Positions 8,877 to 18,894 of a DNA stretch of 64,000 nt are shown piece by piece. Numbering within the stretch: the first letter of the stretch is position 1; each line of letters starts with the position of its first letter. The DNA is taken from assembly GCA_026391655.1 (NCBI GenBank), contig JAPLDR010000017.1:36915-100914 (forward strand), given 5' to 3'. Below the pieces are notes generated by a model. That model did not search any database. It was not told where the DNA came from and was given only the letters and a program-made list of their open reading frames with translations. The stretch comes from Bacteroidia bacterium. Lineage in GTDB: Bacteria; Bacteroidota; Bacteroidia; Bacteroidales; Prolixibacteraceae. Both the position numbers and the translations under genes were made by a program.

Positions 8877-11800
8877 ATGAAAAAAAGTATGAATGATTTA
8901 AAAATTAAAATTGGAAATCTTTCAGGCCATCAAAGTTATGGCTTGAAAATCCGGATGGTTGTCATTCTCGCCTTATTGGCGACATTTGGAATGGCTCAGA
9001 ATGTTTTGGTTAAAGGGAAAGTAACCGAAGCAGGAACCGGAGTAACTATCCCGGCTGCTAACGTAGTGGTAAAGGGTACTACTATCGGAATAGCTACCGA
9101 CAATGATGGAAATTACAGCCTTACGGTACCTGCAAACGGGACGTTGGTGTTTTCTTTTCTTGGTTACAAACCGATCGAAGTACCGGTAGCCGGTAAAAAA
9201 GAAATCAACGTTTCCTTAACTGCCAATGCTGTTGAATTGGAAGAATTTGTAACTATTGGCTATGGCACCCAGCGCCGGACAGACTTGACCGGTGCAGTAG
9301 GATCTGTATCAGGTAAAGAGTTAGAGAAAAATCCGGTCGTAAGTGTTGCCCAGGCACTCACAGGGAAAATTGCCGGTGTACAGAGTACAACAACCGATGG
9401 TTCGCCCGATGCTGAATATGTGATCAGGGTACGCGGAGGGGGTTCTGTAACCCAGGATAACTCCCCGCTTTTTATTGTGGATGGTTTCCCGGTGAATACA
9501 ATCAGCAATATTCCTCCTTCTGACGTCGAAAACGTTGATGTACTGAAAGATGCTGCCTCTTCTGCTATTTATGGTGCACGTGGTGCCAATGGTGTTATTA
9601 TCATCACCACAAAAAGTGCAAAAGCCGGAAAAACTACAATTTCTTATAATTACTATCTTCAGGCCAAAACAATGGCAAAAAAACTTGACGTGCTTTCGCC
9701 CTACGAATTTGTACTTGCACAATACGAATATGCTTCTTTGCGTGGCGGTACCGATTTGTCCAATTTCAATACTAATTTTGGCGTTTACGATGATTTGGAA
9801 CTTTATAAATACCAAAAAGGCACCGATTGGCAGGATGAACTTTGGGGACGAAACATCTTCTCAAAATTCCATAACCTGAGTATTATGGGAGGAAATGAAA
9901 AAACCAAATTTACGCTAAGCGGAACCTACAACAGCGATGAAGGATTACTGGTTGGATCGGGCTTTACGCGATTTGCCCTCAATTTCAAACTGAACCACGA
10001 AATATCTAAAAAACTGCAGCTTGATTTATCCGCGCGTTTTTCGGATACAAAAGTAGATGGTGCCGGAACTGCTGGTGCAGCAAACCTTCGGGTAACAGAT
10101 GGTTTAACAGCCCGCCCCGTAAACGGACTGCTTGATGTGCTTGATCTTGACCCTAATCAAGCCGCCGAAGACTATGCTACCTTTTCCAGCTCGCTTATTA
10201 ATCCAAAACAATTGGCTGCCCAGGACTGGCGTAATCGTAAAACCCAGGCGCTGAACGTCAATGTCGGTCTCACATGGAAAATTATTAAAGACTTGTCTTT
10301 CAGATCAGAAGTTGGTTACGATAAATCATTTGAAGACCTCAAGCGCTATTATGGACCACTTACAACAACATCAAAAAATGAGGGTGGAAATCTACCACTG
10401 GGTGAGCTGACAACCACCACATCACCACGTTACAGAGTGGCCAATACCCTTACATACAACTTTAAACCGGGGCAAAAACATGAATTAAACCTTATGGCAG
10501 GTCAGGAAATCATTTCAGGGAACAGTGTTCAGTACTTTCAGCGGGCAAAATATTTTTCAGAAACACTTTCCCCTGAAAAAATGTTTGCCAACATGGCGTT
10601 GGGTACTGTCGACCGAATCTCGACCAATGTAGGCACAGATGATAAACTGGCTTCCTTTTTCGGACGTGCTATTTATCAGTACGATAAGCGCTACCTGGCA
10701 ACTTTTACGATTCGTGCCGACGGTTCCAGTAAATTTGCACCGGGAAACCGCTGGGGTTTCTTCCCCGCCGCTGCACTGGGTTGGAGAATTTCGGAAGAAG
10801 AGTTTATGAAAGGTAAAACTTCCTTTTCGAACCTGAAGCTGCGTGTCAGCGTAGGCGAGGCAGGGAATAACCGAATTGGAAGTGATTTGTGGAAACGATC
10901 ATATGCTATTAGTAATACGCGCACTTATGGGTTAGGCGATGTGGCCAACCCTTATTATGCACCAGCCTCGAGCTTGCTTGTTAACCCCGATCTGAAGTGG
11001 GAAACTACTATCACGCGAAATGCCGGACTCGATTTTGGCCTTTTCCATAACAAATTATCTGGAACATTAGATCTTTATTGGAATACGACCAAAGACCTCC
11101 TTGTTGAATCGGATATCCCTTCGTACCTCGGTTATTCGAAACAGATGCGTAATATAGGACAGACCTCCAACAAGGGAGCTGAACTTACACTGAATGGTCA
11201 TATTATTGAGAAAAAAGATTTCTCGTTATCTGCCTCATTTAACATTGGTATCAATAAATCGAATATCGACGAATTGGATGGCGTTAACGAAAAGACCTTT
11301 TCCTCAAACTGGTCCAGTACTGATCTGAAAAACCAGGATGATTACCGGTTAAGGGTGGGTCAAACCGTAGGTTTGATGTACGGATATGTAACCGATGGTT
11401 TTTATTCAGTTGACGATTTTTCATCTTACGATGCAGTTAAAAATCTTTATGTCAGAAAAGATGGTGTTCCTTTTACAGGATTATACGGCGGAACAATTGG
11501 AATAAGACCGGGAACGCTGAAACTTAAAGATATATCGGGACCAAATGGTGTTCCGGACGGTGTGATTGACGGACTTGACCGTACGGTAATCGGAAATGCA
11601 ACCCCGAAAAACACAGGTGGATTTGGTCTTGAAATCAGATACAAACAGTTCGACCTGACTGCAACCTTCAACTGGGTATATGGTAACGATATTTACAATG
11701 CGAATAAAATTGCTGCGAGTCAAAACTATCGTACTACTTATGGTAATATGCTTAACACCATGAACTACGCCAGCCGATTCAAATATATCAATGATGCCGG

Positions 11801-12173
11801 AACTGTGGTAACTGATCTTGAGCAGTTGCGGGCAATAAACCATAATGCAAACATATGGTCGCCGTTCTCATTCGGAAGTGCTGTAACCGTAATCCATTCC
11901 TGGGCTATTGAAGATGGTTCTTTTCTTCGCCTCAATAACCTCACACTGGGATATACACTTCCTAAACGATTGTCGCAGAAAATAGGAATGTCAAACCTCC
12001 GTTTTTATGCAACCGGCACTAATCTTTGGATATGGACCAACTATACGGGATACGATCCCGAAGTAAGTTCGACTGTCAGAAACAGTTCTTACAATGCACT
12101 TACTCCCGGCGTTGATTTTTCAGCTTATCCGAAAAGCCGTTCAATTACTGTTGGCGTTAATGTAACATTTTAA
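8877..12173 (+). CDS. SusC-family TonB-dependent outer-membrane transporter 1
   Basis: 1098 residues. A rather long N-terminal segment precedes the signal sequence (VVILALLATFGMA). Then come a carboxypeptidase-D-like domain (about residues 43-118: KGKVTEAGTGVTIPAANVV, TDNDGNYSLTVP), a TonB-box-like ELEEFVTIGYG, the plug domain (GKIAGVQSTT; RVRGGGSVTQDNSPLFIVDG; VLKDAASSAIYGARGANGV) and a beta-barrel ending in an aromatic VNVTF. SusC proteins import oligosaccharides delivered by the lipoprotein SusD partner, which follows 29 bp downstream. The enzymes around it point to pectin or rhamnogalacturonan oligosaccharides. The length is typical and no disruption was seen, unlike the second SusC of this locus. 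Confidence 0.95.
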   Translation: MKKSMNDLKIKIGNLSGHQSYGLKIRMVVILALLATFGMAQNVLVKGKVTEAGTGVTIPAANVVVKGTTIGIATDNDGNYSLTVPANGTLVFSFLGYKPIEVPVAGKKEINVSLTANAVELEEFVTIGYGTQRRTDLTGAVGSVSGKELEKNPVVSVAQALTGKIAGVQSTTTDGSPDAEYVIRVRGGGSVTQDNSPLFIVDGFPVNTISNIPPSDVENVDVLKDAASSAIYGARGANGVIIITTKSAKAGKTTISYNYYLQAKTMAKKLDVLSPYEFVLAQYEYASLRGGTDLSNFNTNFGVYDDLELYKYQKGTDWQDELWGRNIFSKFHNLSIMGGNEKTKFTLSGTYNSDEGLLVGSGFTRFALNFKLNHEISKKLQLDLSARFSDTKVDGAGTAGAANLRVTDGLTARPVNGLLDVLDLDPNQAAEDYATFSSSLINPKQLAAQDWRNRKTQALNVNVGLTWKIIKDLSFRSEVGYDKSFEDLKRYYGPLTTTSKNEGGNLPLGELTTTTSPRYRVANTLTYNFKPGQKHELNLMAGQEIISGNSVQYFQRAKYFSETLSPEKMFANMALGTVDRISTNVGTDDKLASFFGRAIYQYDKRYLATFTIRADGSSKFAPGNRWGFFPAAALGWRISEEEFMKGKTSFSNLKLRVSVGEAGNNRIGSDLWKRSYAISNTRTYGLGDVANPYYAPASSLLVNPDLKWETTITRNAGLDFGLFHNKLSGTLDLYWNTTKDLLVESDIPSYLGYSKQMRNIGQTSNKGAELTLNGHIIEKKDFSLSASFNIGINKSNIDELDGVNEKTFSSNWSSTDLKNQDDYRLRVGQTVGLMYGYVTDGFYSVDDFSSYDAVKNLYVRKDGVPFTGLYGGTIGIRPGTLKLKDISGPNGVPDGVIDGLDRTVIGNATPKNTGGFGLEIRYKQFDLTATFNWVYGNDIYNANKIAASQNYRTTYGNMLNTMNYASRFKYINDAGTVVTDLEQLRAINHNANIWSPFSFGSAVTVIHSWAIEDGSFLRLNNLTLGYTLPKRLSQKIGMSNLRFYATGTNLWIWTNYTGYDPEVSSTVRNSSYNALTPGVDFSAYPKSRSITVGVNVTF

Positions 12174-12202
12174 ATGCGTGTTAATTAAAAAAATATAGCA
12201 AT

Positions 12203-14038
12203 ATGAAAAAAGTAATAATATATACGCTGGCTGCTGTGGCAATACTGGTTACTGCGTGTAACAAATTTCTCACAACTGATTCGCCATCAGCTTTTACAGA
12301 TACTTATATCTTCGCGAACGAAACCGATGCCCAAAAGGCCGTGATGAGCGTTTATGCGCTGTTTAATCAGGATGCGTTTACGTCGAGAATTTCTAACGTT
12401 TTCACAGGAAATTCCGATATCGAATGTGGCGCCCCAAGTGCTGCTCCTGATAACTCCCGCAGGGATGTCTGGTCGCTTGAGGCCAAATTATCACCTTCGT
12501 TTGTTGATTTTAAAACCATCTGGAACAATACCTATAATGCGATCAATCGCGCCAACGAGTGTATCGAGGGCATTAAGGCAAGTCCTATATCCCAGAATCC
12601 TGGAATGAAACAGTTGTTGGGTGAGGCCGTTACACTTCGGGCCTACTGGTACTATATTCTGCAAAATTTCTTTGCCGATGTGCCTTATAAAACTACTGGT
12701 ACTAAAGCTGGTGACGAATTTTATCTTCCACGGATGGACCGCGATACAATTCTCACTAATTCGATAAACGATTTGATTAAAATTGAACCCGATATGATGT
12801 GGGCCGATCAGTTGACAGGTGGTATCGAACGGATCAACCGCGAATTTGTAATCGGGATGATTTCGCGCCTGGCGCTTACCCGTGCCGGCTATTCAATGCG
12901 CGTCGACGGAACCATGCAACGCAAAAGCGATTATGCCGATTATTATAAAATTGCCCGCGATTATGCCAAAAAATTGATGGATTTAAAAGATCGGCCGCTG
13001 AATCCCAATTTCATGACAATATTTATGAATGAATGTAAAAATGTTACTCCGGTTAACGATGATGTACTTTACGAAGTCGCCTTCCAGGCAGGATTTGGTG
13101 ATGTGGCGTGGAATCATGGTATTCGTGTTGATGCCGGAACCCATTCTTATGGTGCCGGATCGGCTTACTTGTGTTTACCAATCACCTATATGTACTCGTT
13201 CGACAAAGCTGATAAAAGATTTCCTGTTACCTGCTCTATCATTTATTACGACAAAGACCTGAAACAGCAGCCAACCGGGCCAATGGGCATCTCACCGGGA
13301 AAATGGTGCCGCCTTTGGCTAACCACTCCTCCCGGAGCCTCATCGGCAAAAGGAACTGGTATAAACTGGCCGATGATGCGTTATTCGGATGTTTTATTGA
13401 TGTTTGCCGAAGCAGATAACGAACTTAACGGACCCACGGCTGATGCAAAAGCTGCTCTTCAGAGGGTTCGCCAAAGAGCTTTCGATTCATCGGATTGGCC
13501 TGTAAAAGTAACTAATTACATTAGCACTGTTTCGGCAAGTAAAGCAAGTTTTTTTAATGCAATTGTTGACGAACGTGCATGGGAGTTTGGTGGTGAATGT
13601 ATGCGTAAATTCGACCTCATCCGGTGGAACCTGTATGGTAAGAAAATTGCTGATGTACGGAGTAAACTTACCCAAATGGGGATTGACGCCAATAAAGGAA
13701 CGGGCATTTACTCAACGCTTCCAAACTATCTTTATTACAAAGTAAATGCTGACTTTACCCTTAGTTTTTATGATTTCTGGAGTAAACCGGCAGTTGCACC
13801 ACCTGTAAAAGACTATCCAAGTATTGGTGACAATCCTACTGGTTATTCCCGGACAAGTTGGGCGCTTTCGATGATCAACACAACCACGCTGGAGCCTGCC
13901 ACTTATGTGACATACATGTATAGAGGCTACACCGATAATTCGGGAGTGGCTCCTGCACCTTATGTTTTGCCCATTCAAAGCGAAATTATTATCAGCAGTT
14001 TGGGTATTCTTACAAATGACGGTTACGGTTTAAAATAA
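12203..14038 (+). CDS. SusD-family surface glycan-binding lipoprotein 1
   Basis: 611 residues, beginning with a lipoprotein signal (AVAILVTACNKF, lipid-modified Cys about residue 19). The N-terminal SusD-like helical repeats are followed by the RagB/SusD C-terminal domain with RYSDVLLMFAEADNEL and VDERAWEFGGECMRKFDLIRW, both characteristic. The protein caps the SusC barrel at the cell surface and presents oligosaccharide to it. It is longer than the usual 500-550 residues, as often seen for SusD proteins of pectin loci. It lies directly after SusC (29-bp gap) and 12 bp before the next lipoprotein gene. Confidence 0.94.
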   Translation: MKKVIIYTLAAVAILVTACNKFLTTDSPSAFTDTYIFANETDAQKAVMSVYALFNQDAFTSRISNVFTGNSDIECGAPSAAPDNSRRDVWSLEAKLSPSFVDFKTIWNNTYNAINRANECIEGIKASPISQNPGMKQLLGEAVTLRAYWYYILQNFFADVPYKTTGTKAGDEFYLPRMDRDTILTNSINDLIKIEPDMMWADQLTGGIERINREFVIGMISRLALTRAGYSMRVDGTMQRKSDYADYYKIARDYAKKLMDLKDRPLNPNFMTIFMNECKNVTPVNDDVLYEVAFQAGFGDVAWNHGIRVDAGTHSYGAGSAYLCLPITYMYSFDKADKRFPVTCSIIYYDKDLKQQPTGPMGISPGKWCRLWLTTPPGASSAKGTGINWPMMRYSDVLLMFAEADNELNGPTADAKAALQRVRQRAFDSSDWPVKVTNYISTVSASKASFFNAIVDERAWEFGGECMRKFDLIRWNLYGKKIADVRSKLTQMGIDANKGTGIYSTLPNYLYYKVNADFTLSFYDFWSKPAVAPPVKDYPSIGDNPTGYSRTSWALSMINTTTLEPATYVTYMYRGYTDNSGVAPAPYVLPIQSEIIISSLGILTNDGYGLK

Positions 14039-14050
14039 AAAGATAACATC

Positions 14051-15655
14051 ATGAATAGAAAATATTTAAATTTTAAAACAATCCTGGCAACCCTGTTTTT
14101 GGGGATTATCCTTGTGGTAAGTTGTCAAAAAGAAGAAACGCTTCAGGAAGCACCACGCCTTTTCAGACCAGTAGTCAGTGGCGACCTTCTCGGAGCAGGT
14201 AACTGGCTGGGTGCTGAATGGACAAGAGTTAAAGGAGCGACCTCTTATACTGCTGAAATCAGTCTCGACACGTTTAAAACTGTAGTAAAATCTGTGGCGG
14301 TAGATACCAATATAGTAGTTTTCCAAAACCTCGAGTGGCTTACACTTTATCAGATTCATGTACGGGCTAATGCTGCTGTTGAAACCAAAAACTCGGGATT
14401 CTCTCTTCTCGGAGCACGAAAAACTGAGAAATTTCCTTCCATTATGGCAACTCCGACCTCGCAGGAAATTTTGGATAAAGCGGTTCTGATGCATTGGACG
14501 AATACAGGTGCTGCTGTAACCAACATTAAAGTTACACTCAAAACAGGAGGAACCCTCGTGAAAGATGTTCCTCTGGTTGCCGCAGACATCACCAACCAGT
14601 ATAAGGTAATCAGCGGTTTGACTCCCCTGACCACTTATGTTGTTACACTTTACAGCGGCACTACAGTTCGGGGTTACGAGACGATCACTACTGTTGCACA
14701 AATAATTACGGGAACTAATATTGTTGATCTTTCGCAGGGAACCGATGCAGATGTACTTACAAGTGCCTACTTTACCTCATTAACAAGTGGCACATTGATC
14801 ATCCTGAAACGCGGTATGACTTACAATGTCACAGGAACAGTCAATTTCGACAAACCGGTTTCATTTGTCAGCGAAGTAACTTTCTTCGCACCACCTGCAA
14901 AACTTAACCTGGTTGGTAACTTTAACTTTGCTTCCAGCAGCAATGTCTCTGAAATATCATTCAAAACGGTTGACCTTATCGGTTCAGTAGCAGATGGATA
15001 TGGCAGCCGTTATGTTTTCAATATCAATGTTGTCAGCACAATTGCAAAAATCACATTTGAGGATTGCAAGATTAAAGCATTACGTGGTATTCTTCGAGCT
15101 CAGGCTGGTCCGCAAATCAATACAGTTTCTTTCAATAAGTGTCTGATCGACAGCATTTCGAACTATGGAGTAGTAAACTGTGACAATGCTGCTTCAGGTA
15201 TTCAGAATGTTATTCTGACCAATTCAACAGTATCAGCTACGGAAAAATTAATGACGAGCAAATCGAATCTGACTTCGCTTCTGATTAATAACTGTACCTT
15301 CTATGCTGTGCCAATGAGTGCAAACTACTTTCTGGATTATAATACATTCACTGTCAGTGGTGGCGTTACTATTAATAACAGCATCTTTAGTGTTGGAAAA
15401 CCTTCGGCAGCTACTCCACCAGTATATTTGGTTAATGGCTTCCGGCCAGCTACCGTCAGCTTTACGACAGCCGGAAATTTCAAAACCTCTGACCTCGCGT
15501 GGGCTGGAACCGGAACTACAGCGCTTCCCGGTCTTACTGATTATACCGGGGTTGCAACTGCCTTGTTTAAAGATCCGGTTAATGATGATTTTACCATTAT
15601 AGACAGCAAATTTGCCGGCAAGAGTACGGCAGGGGACCCCAGGTGGAGACCTTAA
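14051..15655 (+). CDS. SusE-position surface lipoprotein with Fn3-like and beta-helix domains (DUF4957/DUF5123 type)
   Basis: 534 residues with a lipoprotein signal (ILVVSCQKEE). Residues about 30-215 contain two beta-sandwich, fibronectin-III-like segments (WTRVKGATSYTAEISLD; HWTNTGAAVTNIKVTL). Residues about 225-530 have the repetitive Asn/Ser-rich pattern of a right-handed beta-helix (VSEISFKTVDLIG, ITFEDCKIKAL, NTVSFNKCLIDSIS, NVILTNSTVSA). Proteins of this layout occupy the SusE/F place after SusD in pectin loci and are thought to be surface glycan-binding proteins; the DUF names are from memory. No lyase or esterase catalytic motif was found. It is the last gene before the terminator at 15692. 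Confidence 0.75.
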   Translation: MNRKYLNFKTILATLFLGIILVVSCQKEETLQEAPRLFRPVVSGDLLGAGNWLGAEWTRVKGATSYTAEISLDTFKTVVKSVAVDTNIVVFQNLEWLTLYQIHVRANAAVETKNSGFSLLGARKTEKFPSIMATPTSQEILDKAVLMHWTNTGAAVTNIKVTLKTGGTLVKDVPLVAADITNQYKVISGLTPLTTYVVTLYSGTTVRGYETITTVAQIITGTNIVDLSQGTDADVLTSAYFTSLTSGTLIILKRGMTYNVTGTVNFDKPVSFVSEVTFFAPPAKLNLVGNFNFASSSNVSEISFKTVDLIGSVADGYGSRYVFNINVVSTIAKITFEDCKIKALRGILRAQAGPQINTVSFNKCLIDSISNYGVVNCDNAASGIQNVILTNSTVSATEKLMTSKSNLTSLLINNCTFYAVPMSANYFLDYNTFTVSGGVTINNSIFSVGKPSAATPPVYLVNGFRPATVSFTTAGNFKTSDLAWAGTGTTALPGLTDYTGVATALFKDPVNDDFTIIDSKFAGKSTAGDPRWRP

Positions 15656-15691
15656 TAGTTTTTAAGTATCTGTAATTTAGAATAATACAAT

Positions 15692-15730
15692 AAACCTGAC
15701 AGGTGCATTTTACCTGTCAGGTTTGTTTTT
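15692..15730 (+). terminator. Rho-independent terminator after the first SusCD unit
   Basis: A perfect 13-bp stem (AAACCTGACAGGT at 15692-15704 with its complement at 15712-15724), 7-nt loop, followed by a T-rich tract. It lies 37 bp after the SusE-position gene and separates this unit from the lyase operon. Confidence 0.85.
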
Positions 15731-15835
15731 ATTTTAATTGAAATATAGAGATTCAGATGGTTGTAGAATAAAACTCTATAGTCTTGTAAGCCTAATATTC
15801 ACTCTGCCGACAGTAACAGTTAATACAGAAATGTA

Positions 15836-15843
15836 TAATTTTG
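15836..15843 (+). promoter_or_regulatory. -7 promoter element of the PL10-GH78-CE12 unit
   Basis: TAATTTTG matches the Bacteroidota consensus TAnnTTTG exactly, 18 bp before the pectate lyase start and after the terminator at 15692. No TTGGGAA pair lies upstream, so this unit may be constitutive or use another activator. Confidence 0.5.
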
Positions 15844-15861
15844 GAAATTCAATAAACGAAA

Positions 15862-17067
15862 ATGGCAAAGATTCAATCTATTATCAGGAAACTGGTGATC
15901 ATTCTGTTGGCTGTGTTTTTACACAACAGCATGTTTGCACAAGCTAAGGAACAAACCAAGGTATTTGCTCCGATCAGCATGGAACCTTTTGGTGACAGTA
16001 TGCGCCACTGGTATGGCATTCATGATGATGGGAATATCATTCAACCAAAATTCAATCAGCCCAAATATAAAGAAACGAAAATCACAGAGATTGCAGACAA
16101 CATTCTGATTTATCAGCGTAATAACGGCGGGTGGCCAAAAAACTACGATATGATGGCCATCTTAACAAATACGCAAATAGATAGTTTAGTGAAAACCAAA
16201 AATAAGTTTCACACCACATTCGATAATTCGACGACCTATACCCATATTGAATATCTGACTCAGGTTTATACACTTACTCATATCGAAAAATACAAAGAAG
16301 CTTGTCTTAAAGGAATCAGTTTTGTAATATCTGCCCAATTCCCGAATGGAGGCTGGCCTCAATATTTCCCTTTGGAAGATAATTACAGCCGTAGAATCAC
16401 CTACAATGATGGCGCCTACATTGGAATTATGAAAATGCTGAAAAAAATTGTTGACAACAATCCAGATTATTCGTTTATAGGAAATGAGGTCCGGGGAAAC
16501 GTTAAGCTGGCTTTTGAAAAAGGAATGAACTGTATCATCAAAACACAGATTGTCGATAAAGGCAAACTCACTGCGTGGTGCCAGCAACACAATGAAATTA
16601 ACCTTCAGCCTGCCTGGGCAAGAGCTTTTGAACCACCAAGTATCTGTAATGGAGAGAGTTCAGATATTGTTTTATTTCTGATGAAAATTGACCATCCGGA
16701 CGCAAGAATCATCAAATCAATCCAAAGTGCTGTGAAATGGTTTGATGATTCAAAGATTTATCATACGAAAGTTAATATAGTTCCGGCTCCACCCGAAAAG
16801 TCGCAATGGAAAACAACTTATTACGACAGGGTAGTGGTAACTGATTCTCTCGCTCCCCCAATCTGGACCCGCTATTATGAACTCGGAACTGAGAAACCTT
16901 TATTCTGCGATCGTAACAATAAGTTTCTCTTTTCTTTGGCTGAAGTAAGCCGTGAGCGACGCAGCGGATATGGCTGGTACACTTATTCACCTCAGGAAGT
17001 GCTGGATAAATACCCCGAATGGCAGAAAAAATGGGCGCCTGGGAAAAATGTTTTGAAACCGGAATAA
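15862..17067 (+). CDS. Pectate lyase, PL10 family
   Basis: 401 residues with a cleavable signal (about residues 10-27, ending SMFAQA). It shows the PL10 (alpha/alpha)3-toroid signatures: RNNGGWPKNYDM, TTFDNSTTYTHIEYL, FPNGGWPQYFPL, YNDGAYIGIMKML, LTAWCQQHNEINLQPAWARAFEPPS. PL10 enzymes cleave unesterified homogalacturonan by calcium-dependent beta-elimination, leaving unsaturated ends for the GH105. It starts a three-gene unit with the GH78-type protein (39 bp downstream) and CE12. A second, longer PL10-like protein lies at 26559. Confidence 0.88.
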   Translation: MAKIQSIIRKLVIILLAVFLHNSMFAQAKEQTKVFAPISMEPFGDSMRHWYGIHDDGNIIQPKFNQPKYKETKITEIADNILIYQRNNGGWPKNYDMMAILTNTQIDSLVKTKNKFHTTFDNSTTYTHIEYLTQVYTLTHIEKYKEACLKGISFVISAQFPNGGWPQYFPLEDNYSRRITYNDGAYIGIMKMLKKIVDNNPDYSFIGNEVRGNVKLAFEKGMNCIIKTQIVDKGKLTAWCQQHNEINLQPAWARAFEPPSICNGESSDIVLFLMKIDHPDARIIKSIQSAVKWFDDSKIYHTKVNIVPAPPEKSQWKTTYYDRVVVTDSLAPPIWTRYYELGTEKPLFCDRNNKFLFSLAEVSRERRSGYGWYTYSPQEVLDKYPEWQKKWAPGKNVLKPE

Positions 17068-17106
17068 TTAAGTTTGAAATATTAATTCGTTTTAATTTCT
17101 GCCAAG

Positions 17107-18894
17107 ATGAAATTTCTGATACTTATTGCTGTTGTTCTCCTGAATTTGGAACTGAAAGCTCAGGTTCCTCCGGTTTTTGGGGTTGATCTTCAATCTAAAA
17201 TTCAAAAAGACGAGCTTTCCAGATATTATCTGGCGCCACAGCGTATTGTCTGGCAATCGGATAACTCCGGGAAAAAGATAGTACATCCGGAGATTTTGCT
17301 GAACAAGGGTGATGGGCAGGCCTGGTTTGGTATAAAGAAAGAAAATGTTTGTTCAATCACCAATGAAACAGGTGATTCCACGGGCCTGGTTCTCGATTTC
17401 GGGAAAGAAATACAAGGGGGTATCCAGATCACAACTTCCTCGAGTAATAGGGTAACCCGAAAAGTGCGGATTCGTTTTGGCGAGTCAGTCAGCGAAACAA
17501 TGAGCCGTGTGATTGGCGATGGCACAACCGGTAAAGAGGGCGGGGCTACCAACCACCATGCCATGCGTGATTTTGTGGTCGTATTACCTGGTTACGGAAC
17601 GCTCGAAGTCGGGAAATCGGGGTTCCGTTTCGTCCGGATCGATCTGGTTGATCCCGATTGTTCTATTGCCATCAAGGAAATCAGGGCGGTGGCAACCCTT
17701 CGCGATATTCCTTATCTCGGTTCATTCTCCTGCAACGATGAACGGTTGAACCAGATTTGGCTGACTGGCGCCTACACTGTCCATCTGAACATGCAGGATT
17801 ATTTGTGGGACGGCATCAAACGCGACCACATGGTGTGGATCGGGGACATGCACCCGGAAGTGATGACGATAAATATGGTTTTCGGCAATCAGAATATTGT
17901 CCCGAAAAGTCTGGATTTTGTTCGCGACCACACTCCGCTTCCTGCCTGGATGAACGGCATAAGTGCGTATTCAATGTGGTGGGTGGTGATGCAATACGAC
18001 TGGTATTACTATCAAGGCAACTTAGAATATTTGAAACAGCAAAAGAGCTATCTGCTGGCTTTGCTTGATTTGCTGACAACCAAAGTCGATTCGTCAGGAA
18101 AAGAAAACCTTAATGGCTTCGGCATGCGCTTTCTCGACTGGCCTTCGAGCGGGAACAAACAAGGTGTTCATGCCGGCCTTCAGGCGCTCATGGTGATGAC
18201 ATTTGAAAAGGGTGCCGAATTGTGTTCCTTCCTGAATGAAGATCAGAAAGCATTAGTATATAGACAACTGTCTGCAAAAATGAAAGGATATATCCCCGAT
18301 CCGAACGGGTGCAAACAGGCTGCTTCGCTGATGTCGCTTGCCGGAATTATTTCTCCGGTGAAAGCGAATGACGAAGTTATTTCGGTTGGAGGGGCAAAGA
18401 ATTTTTCAACATTCTATGGCTATTACATGCTTCAGGCACAAGCCAAAGCAGGTGCTTATCAGGCAGCCATTGATAATATCCGCCAGTTTTGGGGCGCAAT
18501 GCTCGATTTGGGCGCTACCACATTCTGGGAAGATTTTAACCTCGACTGGACGATTAACGCGGCACGGATTGATGAGGTGGTGCCGCCCGGCAAAAAAGAT
18601 ATCCACCGCGATTACGGTGCCTATAGTTACATCGGTCTTCGCCACAGTTTATGCCATGGCTGGTCGTCAGGACCTACTACATGGTTGTCGCAATATGTTC
18701 TGGGGATTCAGGTCGCAGAGCCCGGTTGTAAAACGCTCCGTATAGAACCACATCTGGGTGATCTGAAATGGGCAAAAGGAACATTTCCGACCCCATTCGG
18801 ACTAGTTACAGTTTCGCACCTAAAGAATTCAGATGGTACGATCAAATCAGTTATTGATGCGCCAAAAGGAGTTCATATCATTCAATCAAAATAA
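17107..18894 (+). CDS. Alpha-L-rhamnosidase-like glycoside hydrolase (GH78 type)
   Basis: 595 residues with a signal peptide (about 1-18, ending LKAQV). A beta-sandwich N-terminal part (LVLDFGKEIQGGIQI, RIRFGESVSE) precedes an (alpha/alpha)6 barrel with LWDGIKRDHMVWIGDMHPE near residue 233. This is the GH78 segment equivalent to D-x3-R-D-x3-W-x-GD, which supplies the general acid and rhamnose-binding residues. A C-terminal all-beta domain ends in ATTFWEDF through PGCKTLRIEPHLGDL. It is shorter than classical GH78 proteins of 800-1000 residues because it lacks the extra carbohydrate-binding modules. Its expected substrate is rhamnosyl ends of rhamnogalacturonan-I oligosaccharides in the periplasm. 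Its stop shares one base with the next start (TAATG). Confidence 0.78.
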   Translation: MKFLILIAVVLLNLELKAQVPPVFGVDLQSKIQKDELSRYYLAPQRIVWQSDNSGKKIVHPEILLNKGDGQAWFGIKKENVCSITNETGDSTGLVLDFGKEIQGGIQITTSSSNRVTRKVRIRFGESVSETMSRVIGDGTTGKEGGATNHHAMRDFVVVLPGYGTLEVGKSGFRFVRIDLVDPDCSIAIKEIRAVATLRDIPYLGSFSCNDERLNQIWLTGAYTVHLNMQDYLWDGIKRDHMVWIGDMHPEVMTINMVFGNQNIVPKSLDFVRDHTPLPAWMNGISAYSMWWVVMQYDWYYYQGNLEYLKQQKSYLLALLDLLTTKVDSSGKENLNGFGMRFLDWPSSGNKQGVHAGLQALMVMTFEKGAELCSFLNEDQKALVYRQLSAKMKGYIPDPNGCKQAASLMSLAGIISPVKANDEVISVGGAKNFSTFYGYYMLQAQAKAGAYQAAIDNIRQFWGAMLDLGATTFWEDFNLDWTINAARIDEVVPPGKKDIHRDYGAYSYIGLRHSLCHGWSSGPTTWLSQYVLGIQVAEPGCKTLRIEPHLGDLKWAKGTFPTPFGLVTVSHLKNSDGTIKSVIDAPKGVHIIQSK